From: Lactarius indigo
Lineage: Eukaryota; Basidiomycota; Agaricomycetes; Russulales; Russulaceae
Direction of reading: 5' to 3'
Assembly: GCA_025766275.1 (NCBI GenBank)
Contig: JAFKAC010000033.1
Span: 1-64,000 of the forward strand
Length of the DNA: 64,000 bases
A program made the position numbers and the translations under genes. Positions 22,134 through 34,039 of the stretch are shown here, piece after piece; position 1 is the stretch's first letter, and each line of letters opens with the position of its first letter. The notes beneath the pieces are model-generated. The model was not told the origin of the DNA. It did no database searches and saw only the letters and a list, made by a program, of their open reading frames with translations.

Positions 22134-25100
22134 ATGCCTGATGCAGAGCCTGCGGACTCGGAGCTTCTCTCTTCCCTGGATGCGGAGCTTTCGGCGCGCT
22201 CTACTTGGATGCCAAACGTCGACACTCTAGACTTCGTCAACAACCCTATCAAGAATGGACCCTACACACGTCAAACACCTGACCAGCTCAGGCAGCCTAA
22301 CGTTGGCCTGTATGCGCTGCAACCGACACGCAGGAATCACATTATCTTGGAACATGAGAACAGACTTTGCAACATCCTAATCGCTTTGGAATCGATCGAG
22401 ACTACCGAGGCGGTGGAGGGCGTAGAAGACCGAGTTTTCCAGGAACTTGTCAGGATAAATCGATTGAAGGAGGCCGAGTGGTCGGGTCAGCGGAGTAGGC
22501 ATGGTATCAACGGCGCTATTGTGAATACAGGTATGCTTTCATCGCATGCCAGTGCTGCCGTCGCAGCTGACGATTCCTCAGAAATCCACTTCCTTAGGAA
22601 ACACCCGAAGAATACAACTACCCTTGCTATATATATCACAACATTGGTGATGTATATTTTATATCGCCTCCCACACCGTGGCGCGGCCATTCTGCTGGCG
22701 GGCATGAGAAGTATCTTGATGAGCCAAGCGGCACTTCTCCCGTTGGCGAGTGAAGTCCCGAAAGATCCACGGCGGCTTCTCACACTATACAATCTCGATC
22801 CTGTCACCCACAGTTACGTCTGCTGTCCCGCTTGCTATTTTTTATATCCACATTCGGTTGGGACGACCAAAAAGAGGAAGGCATCTGCTCTTTCCAGCGG
22901 GTTTCCCAATCCTGTGGGAAATGGCAATGACGACATCATCGATGTCCTGCTAGTTTCGTCTGCCCCAGCTCATTGTACACACCGTCGTGTTCGTTCAGGT
23001 TCTGCTTGCGGCGAGCCCTTATTCGACAACACCACGATCAATGGCAACGTTTATGTCGTTCCCCGGTTCAAGTACGAGGCACAAGATCTGAAGGAATGGC
23101 TCGGGTGGCTACTCTCGAGGCCTGCCATCGATGAGGAGGTATTCAAAGCCTTTCGAAAACCCCGCAAAGAGCGCATGGAGGATATGTGGGATGGAAAACA
23201 TTTGTGCAGGATTCTTCTAAAAAAAAGGCGAACGGTTCCTCCCAGGACCTGTAGACGAGACGCGTCTTGCATTTTCATTCTCGATGGACAGTTTTAACCC
23301 TTATCACATGAAAGAAGCTAAGCAAACTGTCTCGTCAACAGCCATCTGGCTTACTTTGCTTAACCTACCCCTCCACCTGCGAAACCGCCCCGAGAATATG
23401 TTTCTTGCTGGCGTCATCCCTGGGCCAAGGAAACCCTCACTCTCCGATGTAAACCACACAATCAAACTTCTCGTTGACATTTTACTAGAGTTCTTTGACC
23501 CTGGCGTCTGGTATTCCAGAACAGCGGGGCATAGGCAAGGTTGTCGGGTTCGGGCTATCTTGGTACCCGTTGTCTCGGATATGCTCGCCGCACGGCAAGC
23601 TGGTGGCTTCGCGAGTCTGACGGTGGCATCTTTCTGCACACTCTGCAGCCTGAAGATTCAAGACATCGAAAACCTTGATAGATCTACTTGGCCAGAGCGA
23701 GACGTTGGCGAGCATCTCCGGCATGCAAGGAAATGGAGGGACACGCAAACAATTGACGAACAGGAGACCCTCTTCAAAAATCACGGAATACGATGGTCCG
23801 CTCTTCTCAATCTACCTTATTGGAACCCCGTTCTTTTTACCGCCATAGAGCCTATGCATGTTTTTGACGCTGGGCTCTTCCAGACTCACCTTCGGCAGAT
23901 CTGGGGTATCGACACTACTGCTCCAAGTGGTGACGGGATTGCGTCGCAAGCTGTCAGGGAAATTGCTAGGCCATCAGCTTCCGAAATGGAGAAGTGGTAC
24001 GACATCATATGCACTGCAAAGAGTACAGGAGTACTTCGAGAGCAGCTTACTGGAAGACATTGTGCCCGCGATACCCTATGGCACATCTGTGAGGACAACG
24101 ATCTACGTCGTGCAGGTAATAAGGGACAACTAGCCGATGCTATTATAGAATGGGTAGGTCGTCGAACGAGACAAAATAACAATAATCACGGTGGATATAC
24201 TCACGTCGAGACCAGCGTCAGAAAGTCTCACCCGACATGATCCGACTTCCGGTCATCCGTTCAAGTTCAACAGAACTTACACAACCGGCCGCCGTAGTTC
24301 GTAGCGCCAGTGACGCAGAGTCCCGGAGCATCTGTGAGGGGAGCGTCGCTACAGATGACACCGTGAGTGGTCCGTGCTATCCGACAGTTACTTGGCTTGA
24401 CTGATTGATTCCTGTTAGTTGGCATCAAGGTGTACTGGTAGTCTGAGCGAAGAAAGACAGCCCTCAGAGGAGGAACAAAAGGCCATTGGCAAATGCATCG
24501 AGCAACTCATTCACCGAGCTGCCCAAAATACTGTGTTGCGGGCAAAAAGGATTATTCTTCAATTTGTCTGTCGCGATTACTGTCACATGACACAGGAGAA
24601 GCTGAATGAACTTCACACCAAAGACGAGCTATACGCCGCCGCCGCTGCATGGGTACGTGCGCGACACACCAGTAGAAACTTCATTCAATATTCAGACAGG
24701 TGGAAGAAAACGCCATTTCGCCAGGGGATTCTGTGCAGGAGGGAAAGACCCGTTCTATTACTGGAGCCGTCCTTGGGAAGGACATTATGGAGGCCGTTTG
24801 GGCAGACATGGCCCTCACTGAGCTTCCCTCCTGGGTGACGGACGTGCCTCGTAACTGGGGTACTGCGACGCGTGGAAAACTAAGTGCAAACAACTGGAGG
24901 GTTATCTGCACCGTCCACCTACCCATCACTCTAATAGGGCTTTGGGGAGGGGATGATGCACCAGAAGACCGGCAACACAAACTCCAGAATTTCATGGACT
25001 TAGTTTCTGCCGTCCAGATTGCTAATCTACGATCGGTCTCCAAGCAGGACATTGAGCGATATGAGCATTACATTCAACGCTACTTGGTTAGTCTCAAATC

Positions 25101-26070
25101 ACTATACAAGCTCACGAAGGTGAAGCCTATCCACCACGCGGCCCTGCACTACGGCGAGACCCTTAGGAGTTTCGGGCCGGCACACACTCACGGAGCTGCC
25201 TTTTACGAACAATATATCCACTCCATGCAGACCCAAAATCACAATATGAAGCTCGGTTTGTGATTCATTTGCTGTGAGATATCGTGCACCAGGCACTCAC
25301 CACATTCTCAATCAGGCAGCCTCGAATCGACATTCATGCATAGCTCCGCAAGAGAGGCAAAGTTGCAAGCCTTGCTCTCTGACCACAGTGAAGTGCGTGA
25401 ACGTGTTGGCGAACTTGTGAAAACATATGAAACATTCCTTGCTGAGGATGTCCGGGGAACGCGCTTGGCCCATATGGTCAGTACAACGAAGCTGACGCAG
25501 CAGCCGGATATTGCCTTTGATGAGACACATCTACGTGACTCGGACCTCACTGATGCCATGCTCCTTCTGCTAGTGCAATTTTTAAACCGAAAGCACCGGA
25601 CAACTGCATATCATACCGACGGTTCTCTAGGCGACATGGTCTCACCAAGGGCTAAGCTCTTAGACAAGTTTTCCCTTCGAGGGGTTCAGTATTCAACCGC
25701 GGGAAGTCGAACGCGCAATAGTCACATCCTCTTCAGACTTCCACAAATAGACGCATCCGAGTTATTGGCTCATCCAGAACTGGGGCAGATCACCGATATT
25801 TTTCTCCATTCTCAAGTCGGGTCACACCATCCGCCCATCTATCTGTGCATTCGACCTTATGAACCCCTCCGATTGGAGCTTAGCGACGTCGACAAATCTT
25901 ATAGGCAATTCGGCTTTTCGGGAGGCTTTTTATGCGAACGAGCGCTTGGAGCGCCTATTGTTGTTGACCATTCCAACGTCATCTCCCACATAGCAGTGAC
26001 CCCGCTGGAAATACGGGGGTGCGAAGTTCTCCACGTCCTCCCTATGGATAGGGTTGGTTTCCATTTGTAA
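22134..26070 (+). CDS. Plavaka-type (CACTA-related, Tnp2-like) transposase
   Basis: ATG 22134 starts an acidic N-terminal region. Then come a CPAC-type Cys pair (SYVCCPACYFLYP), RFKYEAQDLKEWLGWLL and the family signature MDSFNPYHMKEAKQ (23284). ENMFLAGVIPGPRKPS and a Cys-containing SFCTLCSLKIQDIENLDR follow, then YWNPVLFTAIEPMHVFDAG, WRVICTVHLPITLI and HYGETLRSFGPAH. A C-terminal IVVDHSNVISHIAVTPLEIR and VLPMDR lead to the stop at 26068-26070. Four introns restore the frame: 24154-24215, 24363-24418, 24653-24699 and 25256-25315. One break remains: frames change by one base at an A8 run (23219-23226), just before FLPGPVDETRLAF. The length and motif order are those of a near-complete transposase. 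It would cut and paste its element in the nucleus. Terminal repeats were not identified. Confidence 0.88.
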
Positions 26071-26747
26071 TAGAGGGAAAAATCTGACGGCTCGAAACTA
26101 GTTGCGAATGTCATCCACGCGCGCTGAGGATGCTGGGGCCTGGGTGGATAACCCTGACAACTGAGCGGTGTAACCTCCGTGCATTGTCAGACAGCGTATC
26201 CTCAATGTATTATATGCGGGCGTCACTAGCGGGTAGTAGTACTGTGATGGTAACGAAGACAACAAACGAAGGCGGAAAAGACAGAAAGTGTAGAAAATCA
26301 TGGCCGGGCTGAATCGACTATCCTAGCCACGACTTCGGCATGGGTGCTAAATATGGCATCCAGCAATCGTCGACACCACATGACTTGCCAGGTCGGTTGC
26401 CCACGGCTCCGCAAGCCTTCCAGAGCCTTGCGGTGAACAGCGTGGCCTCCCTTTTGTTTCATCGTTTTCCCTGCAGTGTCCTTGTTCATTCCATCCGGTG
26501 GGAACCTTCTTTACTGCAATATAGTTACCGTAAAGAGATTTTTTTTCATGAGGCATATCGGAATTTACCTTTTCCCTTGTACATGGACGCTAACTTGCTT
26601 TGTTCCTCATGTTCCACTAGGTGTCGACTTCGTCGACGAAAAACTTGCTTGTGTTTACAGTGAGGTTGGAAGTGTGGTAAAAGTGGAGGTGTTCTGTAGT
26701 TTTCAGGCAAATTGCATCGACACTAGACAGGCGCAATTTTATTAGTA
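26071..26747. other. no supported gene
   Basis: This is the DNA downstream of the transposase stop and upstream of the Pro-rich gene. It could contain the 3' terminus of the Plavaka element, but no inverted repeat matching the upstream side was found. Confidence 0.4.
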
Positions 26748-28553
26748 TTGACGGGGCTCAACAAACTTCGTTTCATCGAGAATGTCTGCGAGAAAAATAT
26801 GTACACAATTTGTGATGTCGAGCTTAGCGGTGTCAGGTGGATGCGATTTTTTAAAATGGCCATCGATAGCGTCGGCCACACCACTATTACCGACCGTTCC
26901 TCCGACCATTCCCTTCGAGCACCATCTCTGACAACACTCCTGAGACCGGTAGGTTCTCACTAAGCGGTGTTGGATGAGGCTCACTCTACTTCGTAGGGGC
27001 CATTCGCGGAACCCATGCAACCATCGCACAGCCCGTTGACCTCGAGCCTGTTGAGGAGCCAGTCCCAATTTCTCCCCCACCGGCCATCCGGGTCACTCCA
27101 CCTCAACCTGCCGAGGAGATCATAGAAGTCTTCCATCCTCAACCCGCTGCGGAGGAGACCCAGGTACCGGTCTCTGTGCCCGTCGCGACACCCCCTCATT
27201 TCCTGGTCCGTTCAGAGATGACGACATTATTATCGTCAGTTACTGAGTCTACACCAAGCACCATTTCATCACGCTGTCCTGTAAGCCCCCAGGTCCCCTC
27301 CAACCCCTCGGTCTCAATCCGAGGACCACCGGAAACGGATGATACGAGCATCCCCTTTGATCGCTCAGTCTATCCCTTTGGCACATCTTTCTTGCGACCC
27401 ACGGCCTCTGCGTACACTTCTCAGGAACCAAGCCGGCTGAGTACCATTGACGAAAGCCAGTCGAGCGAGTCACCGCCGATTACTTACTCATCGCCACCCT
27501 CGCCTTCCCCCACGCCTAGAGGGCTCTTAAACCATAAGTGCTCTACTGAACGATGTACAAACCCGCTGACGAGTAGTACTCATGCACAGAGAACCAAAGA
27601 CCTGCAGCATACAAAACCACCCTTTCTTAGCTGCACCGAGATGGTCTATGGGGAACCCGCGCCACCAAGTCTTCATCTTCTTCACGCCGATCTATTATCG
27701 GGTGCATCTGAGTATCACCTGCTCACATACAGTATACTGATCTGAAGTCGAATTCCCAACCGACGATCTCGTTGGTAAGTTGAAATGCCCCCCTTTGTGC
27801 ACACTTCCACTGACTGCGTCCTTCACAGCGATCCTCACATCTGAATCCCCTTCCCCAACCAACACCCCCCAGCTCCTTCGTTCCATGAATGCGCAGTCGT
27901 CGTTCAAGCAAGGTGAACCGTCCGAGCAAGTAACAACGCTCCTCGATCACGTCCAATTCGTGGACCCATGTTCACCGGACATCGACGAGGACAAGTTGGA
28001 CAACACGTACCAAGGTTGGGGGCATGACCAGTTCATGGTGGGTGGTATCAGCCCGTCGTCCTCATTTACTCGTTGGCAGGAGGTTGGCAGCGTTGCCACT
28101 ACCCTCAAGCTCATGGCAGCCACCATCAAGATATGTCAGGAAGCAAGGCTGATGTGCACAAACGCCAGAACGCCGAAGACGAGTGGATTCACCGGCAACG
28201 TGTATCTCAAAAAAAATTCTCGAGTGTCTCGAGAATTGCTGAGTTGGCGTTGGTGGGGTGCGTATTCAAAACGTTCTGAGATTTTTTGGTCAACCTATTC
28301 ATCCTTACTTCTCAAAATCGTGTCCTACCACTTCCCACCACTCCTTCGTATCGCAATGTCGCAATGTCGCCCCCACCGCGTGGGCCCATGATCAAGATCC
28401 AGTGGCCAGTTCCTGTCACCAACGTCGCCGCAAGCAATACTCCAGGTTCCCACAGGAACCGACGCTACCAACCAGCGGCCTGCCGCCCACGGAACCCACC
28501 CAACCGTCAGTGGGGTTAGACAAGGTGTGTCGGTAGTCGTAGAGTGCGACCTC
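26748..28553 (+). CDS. unrecognised Pro/Ser-rich gene, paralogue 1 (GISPSSS family), probably broken
   Basis: A frame near 26850-26950 (MAIDSVGHTTITDRSSDHSL) leads to a donor GTAGGT and an acceptor ending at 26997. Then comes a Glu/Pro-rich stretch (QPVDLEPVEEPVPISPPP) and a long Ser/Pro-rich region to about 27745. The conserved core follows: SPDIDEDKLDNTYQGWGHDQ, GGISPSSSFTRWQEVGSVAT, and LKLMAATIKICQEARLMC. After this the frame shifts at an A8 run (28209-28216). Further pieces, PVTNVAASNT and QEPTLPTSGLPPTEPTQPSV ending GLDK at a GTGTGT donor (about 28529), match the minus-strand paralogue at 34.0-34.9 kb. The family and function are unknown to me. Confidence 0.45.
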
Positions 28554-28599
28554 CCCAGACATGACCGCCAGATGAATACTATTTGACTACGAAATGGAG

Positions 28600-28790
28600 T
28601 ACCTTGGCAGATGTGGATCGCACACAAGACCAAACACGCCCGCGATGCTGATCGATGTTTGAAGAAATGTCGTCGTCGGTTCCCATCGTTTGAGCGTGAA
28701 CATCGGGCGATTCATTTTGTTCACCCAGTCGTCGTTTCTTGGCATGTGCTGGTCCCTGCGCCGCCGCGTGTCTGGCAACTTGCAGGTACG
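28600..28790 (+). CDS. possible exon fused downstream of paralogue 1
   Basis: After an acceptor TTGGCAG ending at about 28609, an open frame reads basic and aromatic-rich sequence including REHRAIHFVHPVVVSWHVLV and ends VWQLAG before the donor GTACGT near 28786. The downstream intron and acceptor (CATTCAG) are shared with the repeat copy near 10 kb. The upstream part of this exon is not shared with that copy. It may be a last exon brought in by rearrangement. No domain is recognised. Confidence 0.3.
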
Positions 28791-29450
28791 TTATTTACCC
28801 TCCAATGAAACGTGATTCACTGACTTGGTAACGCCATTCAGAAAGAAATGCACGCTACACGTTCTGCCAACTGCCAACTGCCACTATCTCCCTCTGTCTT
28901 TGTTCCATCGATCTCGACTTTCGTACTCTTGTTGGCACTGCTCTTTTGTACCCTTGTCGGCACTGCTCTTGTTTTCGGCCGCCTAATTTGTGGTGTCGTG
29001 ATGGGGTTTGATGAGATCATGCCTGTACATAACAATGGCATAGAACGTGTGTCATCTTAATACATAGTCGTTTTGGGTCGCTGCATATAGCCATTCTCCG
29101 AGTCTAGACCTGAAGACCATCTGCAAACGATTGTCGTTTTTGAGCGAATGAGTCGAGCGAAATCATTTTCTAGTCGTTCAACGCCTCATCGATCAACGGT
29201 TTGACTGCATCCAAAACAATACAAACTAATTGTGATATATGCGCCAGGTCCGAGTGGCAACATATGCGGTGACTGTTACAGCATTGTTCGGTCCCGGAAT
29301 TATGGCTACAATATGTGGCACGTCTTGACCAGGATCTCCGGCATACACTATAGTAGCACAAACGTTATTTGCGCTACTGTATCTGATCGCCGACGCACAC
29401 GGATCAAATTTCTTTTTTGGGAAATCGTGACAATGGCACCATACGACATT
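28774..29450 (+). repeat. dispersed repeat, copy 2 (inverted relative to 9160-10057)
   Basis: This is the partner of the repeat at 9.2-10.1 kb, in the opposite orientation and about 18.7 kb away. It has its own internal duplication of about 25 nt near 28925-28975 (GGCACTGCTCTT twice) and lacks the roughly 100-bp segment holding the palindrome of copy 1. A hydrophobic frame at about 28900-29000 (FVLLLALLFCTLVGTALVFG) may be coding or an artefact. Confidence 0.75.
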
Positions 29451-29584
29451 GACGGGAAATCTTCGACTAGGCCCTAGTGCGTCCGAATCAAGCGATACAA
29501 TGAGGTTCATCATCCCAGCCGCGAGGTTTGGCAGGTAATAAGGCGACTCTGACACCCGCTTGCCAGGCCCCCTCTAGATCTGTG

Positions 29585-31214
29585 ATGGGTCAATACCTAT
29601 TGAAGAGGACCCTCGTCAAGCACGGAGATTCCGTCAACGCACTGGCTTTTTCGCATGACGGGGCCTTGTTTGCGAGTGGGGCCGATGACGGCCTTGTTGT
29701 TGTCTTCAAGGGTCATGGCAGCGGCCGGGAGCTTCGTCGGTTCCAGGTTAAAGCGCCTGTAGCAGCGCTGCTTTGGCGATCTCGCTTTGGGTACACTCTG
29801 ATGGCTGGTGACACGAGCGGCGATGTGCACACAATATGCCTCAGCGATGCTGGACGTGTAAGTGCTTCTTATCGCCGTACTTTCAGTTCTATATACTAGA
29901 TCTCTTTCACAGGAAAACGAGTATTATCATACCATCAACAACGTTCCTGGCCCGGTCCACTGCATTTCGCAAAGCGGTTCATTACTGGCCGTGAGTTCAG
30001 GCAGCGTTGTACAGCTAATCAAGCAGGGAACTATCGGTTCGTCGTTTTCTCTTCTATCTTGCAGTTCTGGAAGCGATTGATAGCTACCTGGGAGGTCATC
30101 GCCCGACTTCCCAACCCGCCTAAATTCCCAGAACTGGAAGGAGAGTTGCCGGAACCAATGGCACGATCCCTCCACTTTCTAGGAGTCGACGATGATGCCC
30201 TTTTAGTGACGTATTTAGACCATGGTATAGTGTGAGTGCCCCACTGCACTGAGCTCCATTTATCTTATTGATCGTTGGCGCCATCATACTCTCAACTTAG
30301 AGCGTGGAACTTGAAGACTCTAGAAATTAATTGGCGCATCCGGCCTTGATCCTGCAAGATGTACGTCCCGCTATCCCGCTCATTTTCATTTCTAACAGAA
30401 GTCAGAGGTTGTTCCGCAGTGTCTCCCAATGAGAAGGTCCTTGCCACAACAAATCTCTATGACAGCATAGACTGGTACTCTCTCGACTCCAATCACTTCA
30501 TGGACGCATCGTTCCAGCACACTACAACTCATACGATTTCAGAAAATGTTATTCTTCCCCTGACGTTCGTCCACAATGGCACTGCGGTGTTATCAGGCAC
30601 ATCTACCAGCTGCGCTCGAATTACCAGTTTGAAGGATCACTCCCTTGCGAAGTTGCTTCAGCATGACGGTGAGTGACAAATAACTTGAACTCGTATGCTT
30701 CCTACGATTCTAAGAGAAGCGTTGAACAGCAGGTGACATTATACAAGCTTTGGTTCGTCCAGTTTGGAATAGTCGCCCAGAGGGCTATGCTACCCTTGGC
30801 TTTCAGGCATACTCAAGTACTGGAGATTGTCGTCAGATTGTAACCGGTGTGTCCGAAAGGGGATCGGAAACTACATTAAGGTACTGGATTCAGCAACGTA
30901 GCCCGAAGAGGACAGAAGTGAAGCCAAAAGCAGCAAAGGACCGAATGATGGAAAGTCTAACTACGCACGTAAGGCATGATAGCTTATGGCGGGCTCGATC
31001 GCAGTGGCTAACTTGTACCTGGTAGAGGATTGAATTAGCGATTGTCGTCGTGGCCATCTGCTTATCGTTTTGGTACTTCAGTGTACCGCACACCGATTGG
31101 GCCTCTAGTTGGTTTGGCGACAAATTAGTCTTGCCAATCATTTTCAGACTGCCAGTGGTTGAAGAGTCACGTTTGGACAATGGCCTCTGGGAAAATGAAA
31201 TTTCTCTGGAATGA
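29585..31214 (+). pseudogene. WD40-repeat protein with C-terminal membrane segment, two nonsense codons
   Basis: ATG 29585 starts MGQYLLKRTLVKHGDSVNAL, with WD-like HGDSVNALAFSHDGALFASG. Intron 29858-29912 leads to VPGPVHCISQSGSLLAVSSG. A further intron near 30037-30064 leads to ATWEVIARLPNPPKFPELEG. Introns 30232-30300, 30361-30405 and 30669-30732 restore the frame through CSAVSPNEKVLATTNLYD, FVHNGTAVLSGTS and HDGDIIQALVRP. The final exon has GVSERGSETTLRYWIQQ, then a membrane-like AIVVVAICLSFWYFSV and a stop at 31212-31214. In-frame TGA (30347-30349, after WRIRP) and TAG (31023-31025, after LTCTW) interrupt it. The splice sites are preserved, so the damage is recent. The join at 30037 also looks off by one base. 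This is a WD40 family expanded in Agaricomycetes, and its role is unknown. Confidence 0.72.
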
Positions 31215-33835
31215 ACCATCTCTATTTCCCAGAATCTACGTATTCGCGCAAGTGTTCGCGCCTGTATTTCTTTCTACTTCATACCATAGTTTGCTGATAT
31301 ATCTTGTCCTATGGAACTCATGATGGGAATTCGCCTGATCGTTGGGGGTTGACTTTCCCCTTACTACATTCCATGGATTTACAACTAAAGAAAAAGAATG
31401 AAGTTCTCTCCTCATGTTTCAGACCTCAGAGAGCGTAGATCCTCCTTTGCGTTCCCCAGCGTGCCGCACTCGCACGCGGCCTTAGAGACTTGAGCACGAC
31501 GCGTCCTTGACCAAGGCGGCCACCCTTGCGAAGTTTCGCGTGGCGCAGAAGCGTGCACAGCTGTTTCCGACCCGACCACCCGTTACAGCGTGTTGCCCAT
31601 TGTTTGCGCTCCCGACCTCGTCACACTCGCGCGCGGCCTTAGAGATTTGATATGGACGCGTCCGTGACTGCTGCAGACACACCTATGAAATCTTGCGCGG
31701 CGCGGAGGCCTGCACAACCGCTTGCGCCACTTCACACCAGTGACCAGAGGTAGGAGTGCCCGTGCCGAGGGCCTGACTTGAATTGGGACCACACGCAAAG
31801 ACGAGAGGAAAGTGGCGACAGGAGCGCTGAGTATATTCATCTAGAAACCAGTAGTTTAAATATAGGGAGTCTAGTAGCTACCAGATAAGTAGAGTTGAGG
31901 GTGGTACGGGAGAGAACGAATCGGAAGAGGACAAGGAGACGATCGAGATGTGGAATTGAGGGCGTAAGGTACGAGGTGGCGAGATGAGTGGTGAAAGATA
32001 CAGAGAGATAAGGAACAGAGAGGTCGAGGTGGTCGGCGTGCACTAAGGTGCAAGGATTAGTATAGTAGAACAAAAGGGTCGACCGTACCTTTGGCAGAGA
32101 CATGGGGTCAGCGTAACCCAGACAACCGGCAAGTGGAAGCGACCAAGGAAGCGACACGCAGGACCAGACTTTAGAAGATGCAGCCACTTCCGAAGCGGTG
32201 CCTCGGTCATGACTTTTGTAAACGGGTCTCCCTCTGTCGTTCCCCACTGGCACTTAATTTAATTTTTTTAGAGAGGAATTATCGTGCTATAGCTGTTGAT
32301 ATGCGTACTTATGCCAGGTTATCACGTGGTGTCTTACTCTGCTTGAGTCTGGATGCGCCACCAGCAAGATGGCAAAGATATCGAGGGAACTCGAATCGAA
32401 TCGGTCCAAACGACCGATCGACCACGTCGCCCGATCCACTCGCGACGTTCAGATGGACCTTCAGATCCATCCTGATACGCCATCCCATCCCAATTATCTG
32501 TGGAAAAGGTAAGTCAGCGGTTTTGAAAGCGCAAATGGTGGTGCTCACCCTGGTTACAAGCGGCCCAATGGCCCTTTTCAACCCCCTCCACACCGCCTTG
32601 AGGAGTGAGCGCAAGAGCTTGCGAGCAAGTTTGAATAGCGTAAGTCGTTTGTTTGCGAGAATATGAGGGATGACTCACATTTGGAATCGGTTTAGGAGTA
32701 GGGATGGTGGGGTAATTCGATGATGACACGAGGCGGCAATCGAGCGCCGGCGTCGACGTGTACTGGGAAAACAAGCGCCGGTGTCGACCCGCGTGGGGAG
32801 AACGAGCACTGGCGTCGTTTCAGGCTCAAAACCGACTTGGGGGCTCGCGTTTCCGCGTACGCAGCCCCAGTTCTCGAGAAGCCCAGGCTAGAGATAACAG
32901 GATTGGGATATATCCGCAATTGTTAATAATATTGTATTGTCACTGCTATATTTACGTGCACCGCCAGTCAGAATGGTACTTGACTAGATCGATCGCGAGC
33001 TGCCTGGTGGAGACGATAAGAAGGGCCATGGCGATTCGATCTACTTTGCTACCATTTGGGTGTGGGTCTGTTACTACGCACACAATGGAACTGGATGGAA
33101 TGACACTGTATTTTGGAGCGGCAAGACAGCCCGTAGGGTACATGCGATCAACTGACAGGCGCTCTATCTACAACGTCGAGTTGGAGAAAATGGGAGTGAC
33201 GAGAGGGATTGAACGGGACAAATAGAAGGGGCATCGGACGAACCCATAGGAAGTGAAGATAGGATGACTGGCGCAGACACGAAGGATGGTAAGTTAGACA
33301 TCTACATCGATGGAGGCGACAAGGTAGGGACGTACGAGTCACGAGCGAAGAACCAGGGCACTATGCCGCACGGCGCTAACCTCCGTAGGCGGTAATGAGT
33401 ATGATGCGATGCGCGTCCAAGTCAGATAATACAAATGGCGATCCTTGGCAGGACGGAGAGGCGGTTGGAGCGGGGATAGGTGGTGCGGTGAAAGGGTGTG
33501 GGCCCAGGTAAGGCTATCAAGTAGCCTCGTGCGTGTGCCAGAGTGTGTTGATGGGATCGGCAATGAGGACAGAGAACAATGACGTAAAGAGACGGAGACG
33601 AGGAGGCAAGAGACAACAAGCAGACAAAGGTAAGATAGAGAACGACGATGTAATAGGATGGAGACAAGGTGGTGGGAGACAAGTAGCAGGGCGGCCGAGG
33701 TAAGCTGCAGCAGTCCATGCAGCGAAAACGAAAAAGGCAAGTCGAGGGGACAATGGATATACAGTAATCGATTAACGGAGTCGTTTTATGATACGTCACA
33801 ATGTAATTACATGAACTTCCTTTTTTTATTTAGCG
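31215..33835. other. gene-poor region with tandem duplication and purine-rich blocks
   Basis: No gene is supported. There is a tandem duplication at about 31461-31730 (listed separately). Purine-rich plus-strand blocks lie at about 31860-32060 and 33170-33760. In the latter, the minus-strand frames are Leu/Ser/Pro-rich through composition. Short open frames at 32178-32666 and 32758-33225 lack domains. Confidence 0.45.
31461..31730 (+). repeat. imperfect tandem repeat, period about 156 bp, two units
   Basis: GCGGCCTTAGAGA occurs at 31477 and again at 31633. It is preceded in both units by GCACTCGCAC or ACACTCGCGC and followed by TTGA, ACGCGTCC and TGAC. A later block is GAAGTTTCGCGTGGCGCAG in unit 1 and GAAATCTTGCGCGGCGCGG in unit 2, then CCTGCACA or CGTGCACA. 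The units have diverged by point changes. Confidence 0.75.
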
Positions 33836-34039
33836 TTGCTGCTTTCCACGGGGGTTTTGGGGTCGATGTTGGCAAGCGTAGTGTCGGGGTCAATATCTCG
33901 ATCGCTTGTCGCAAGCCCTTTTGACGATTTCGATGGCTTCCGTAGTCAAGTTGTCACCAGAGGGTTGCCAGTACATCGTAGAACCAGAGAACGGCGCAGG
34001 CGCAGATTCACGTCTGTGATGCGAGTGGCTGGATGTGAC

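Noticed and set aside
26331..26341. CGACTTCGGCA as a possible partner for the inverted end at 21854, making a 4.5-kb transposon
   Set aside because: The match is only about 10 of 12 bases and no target duplication was found, so it is not enough for a terminal repeat.
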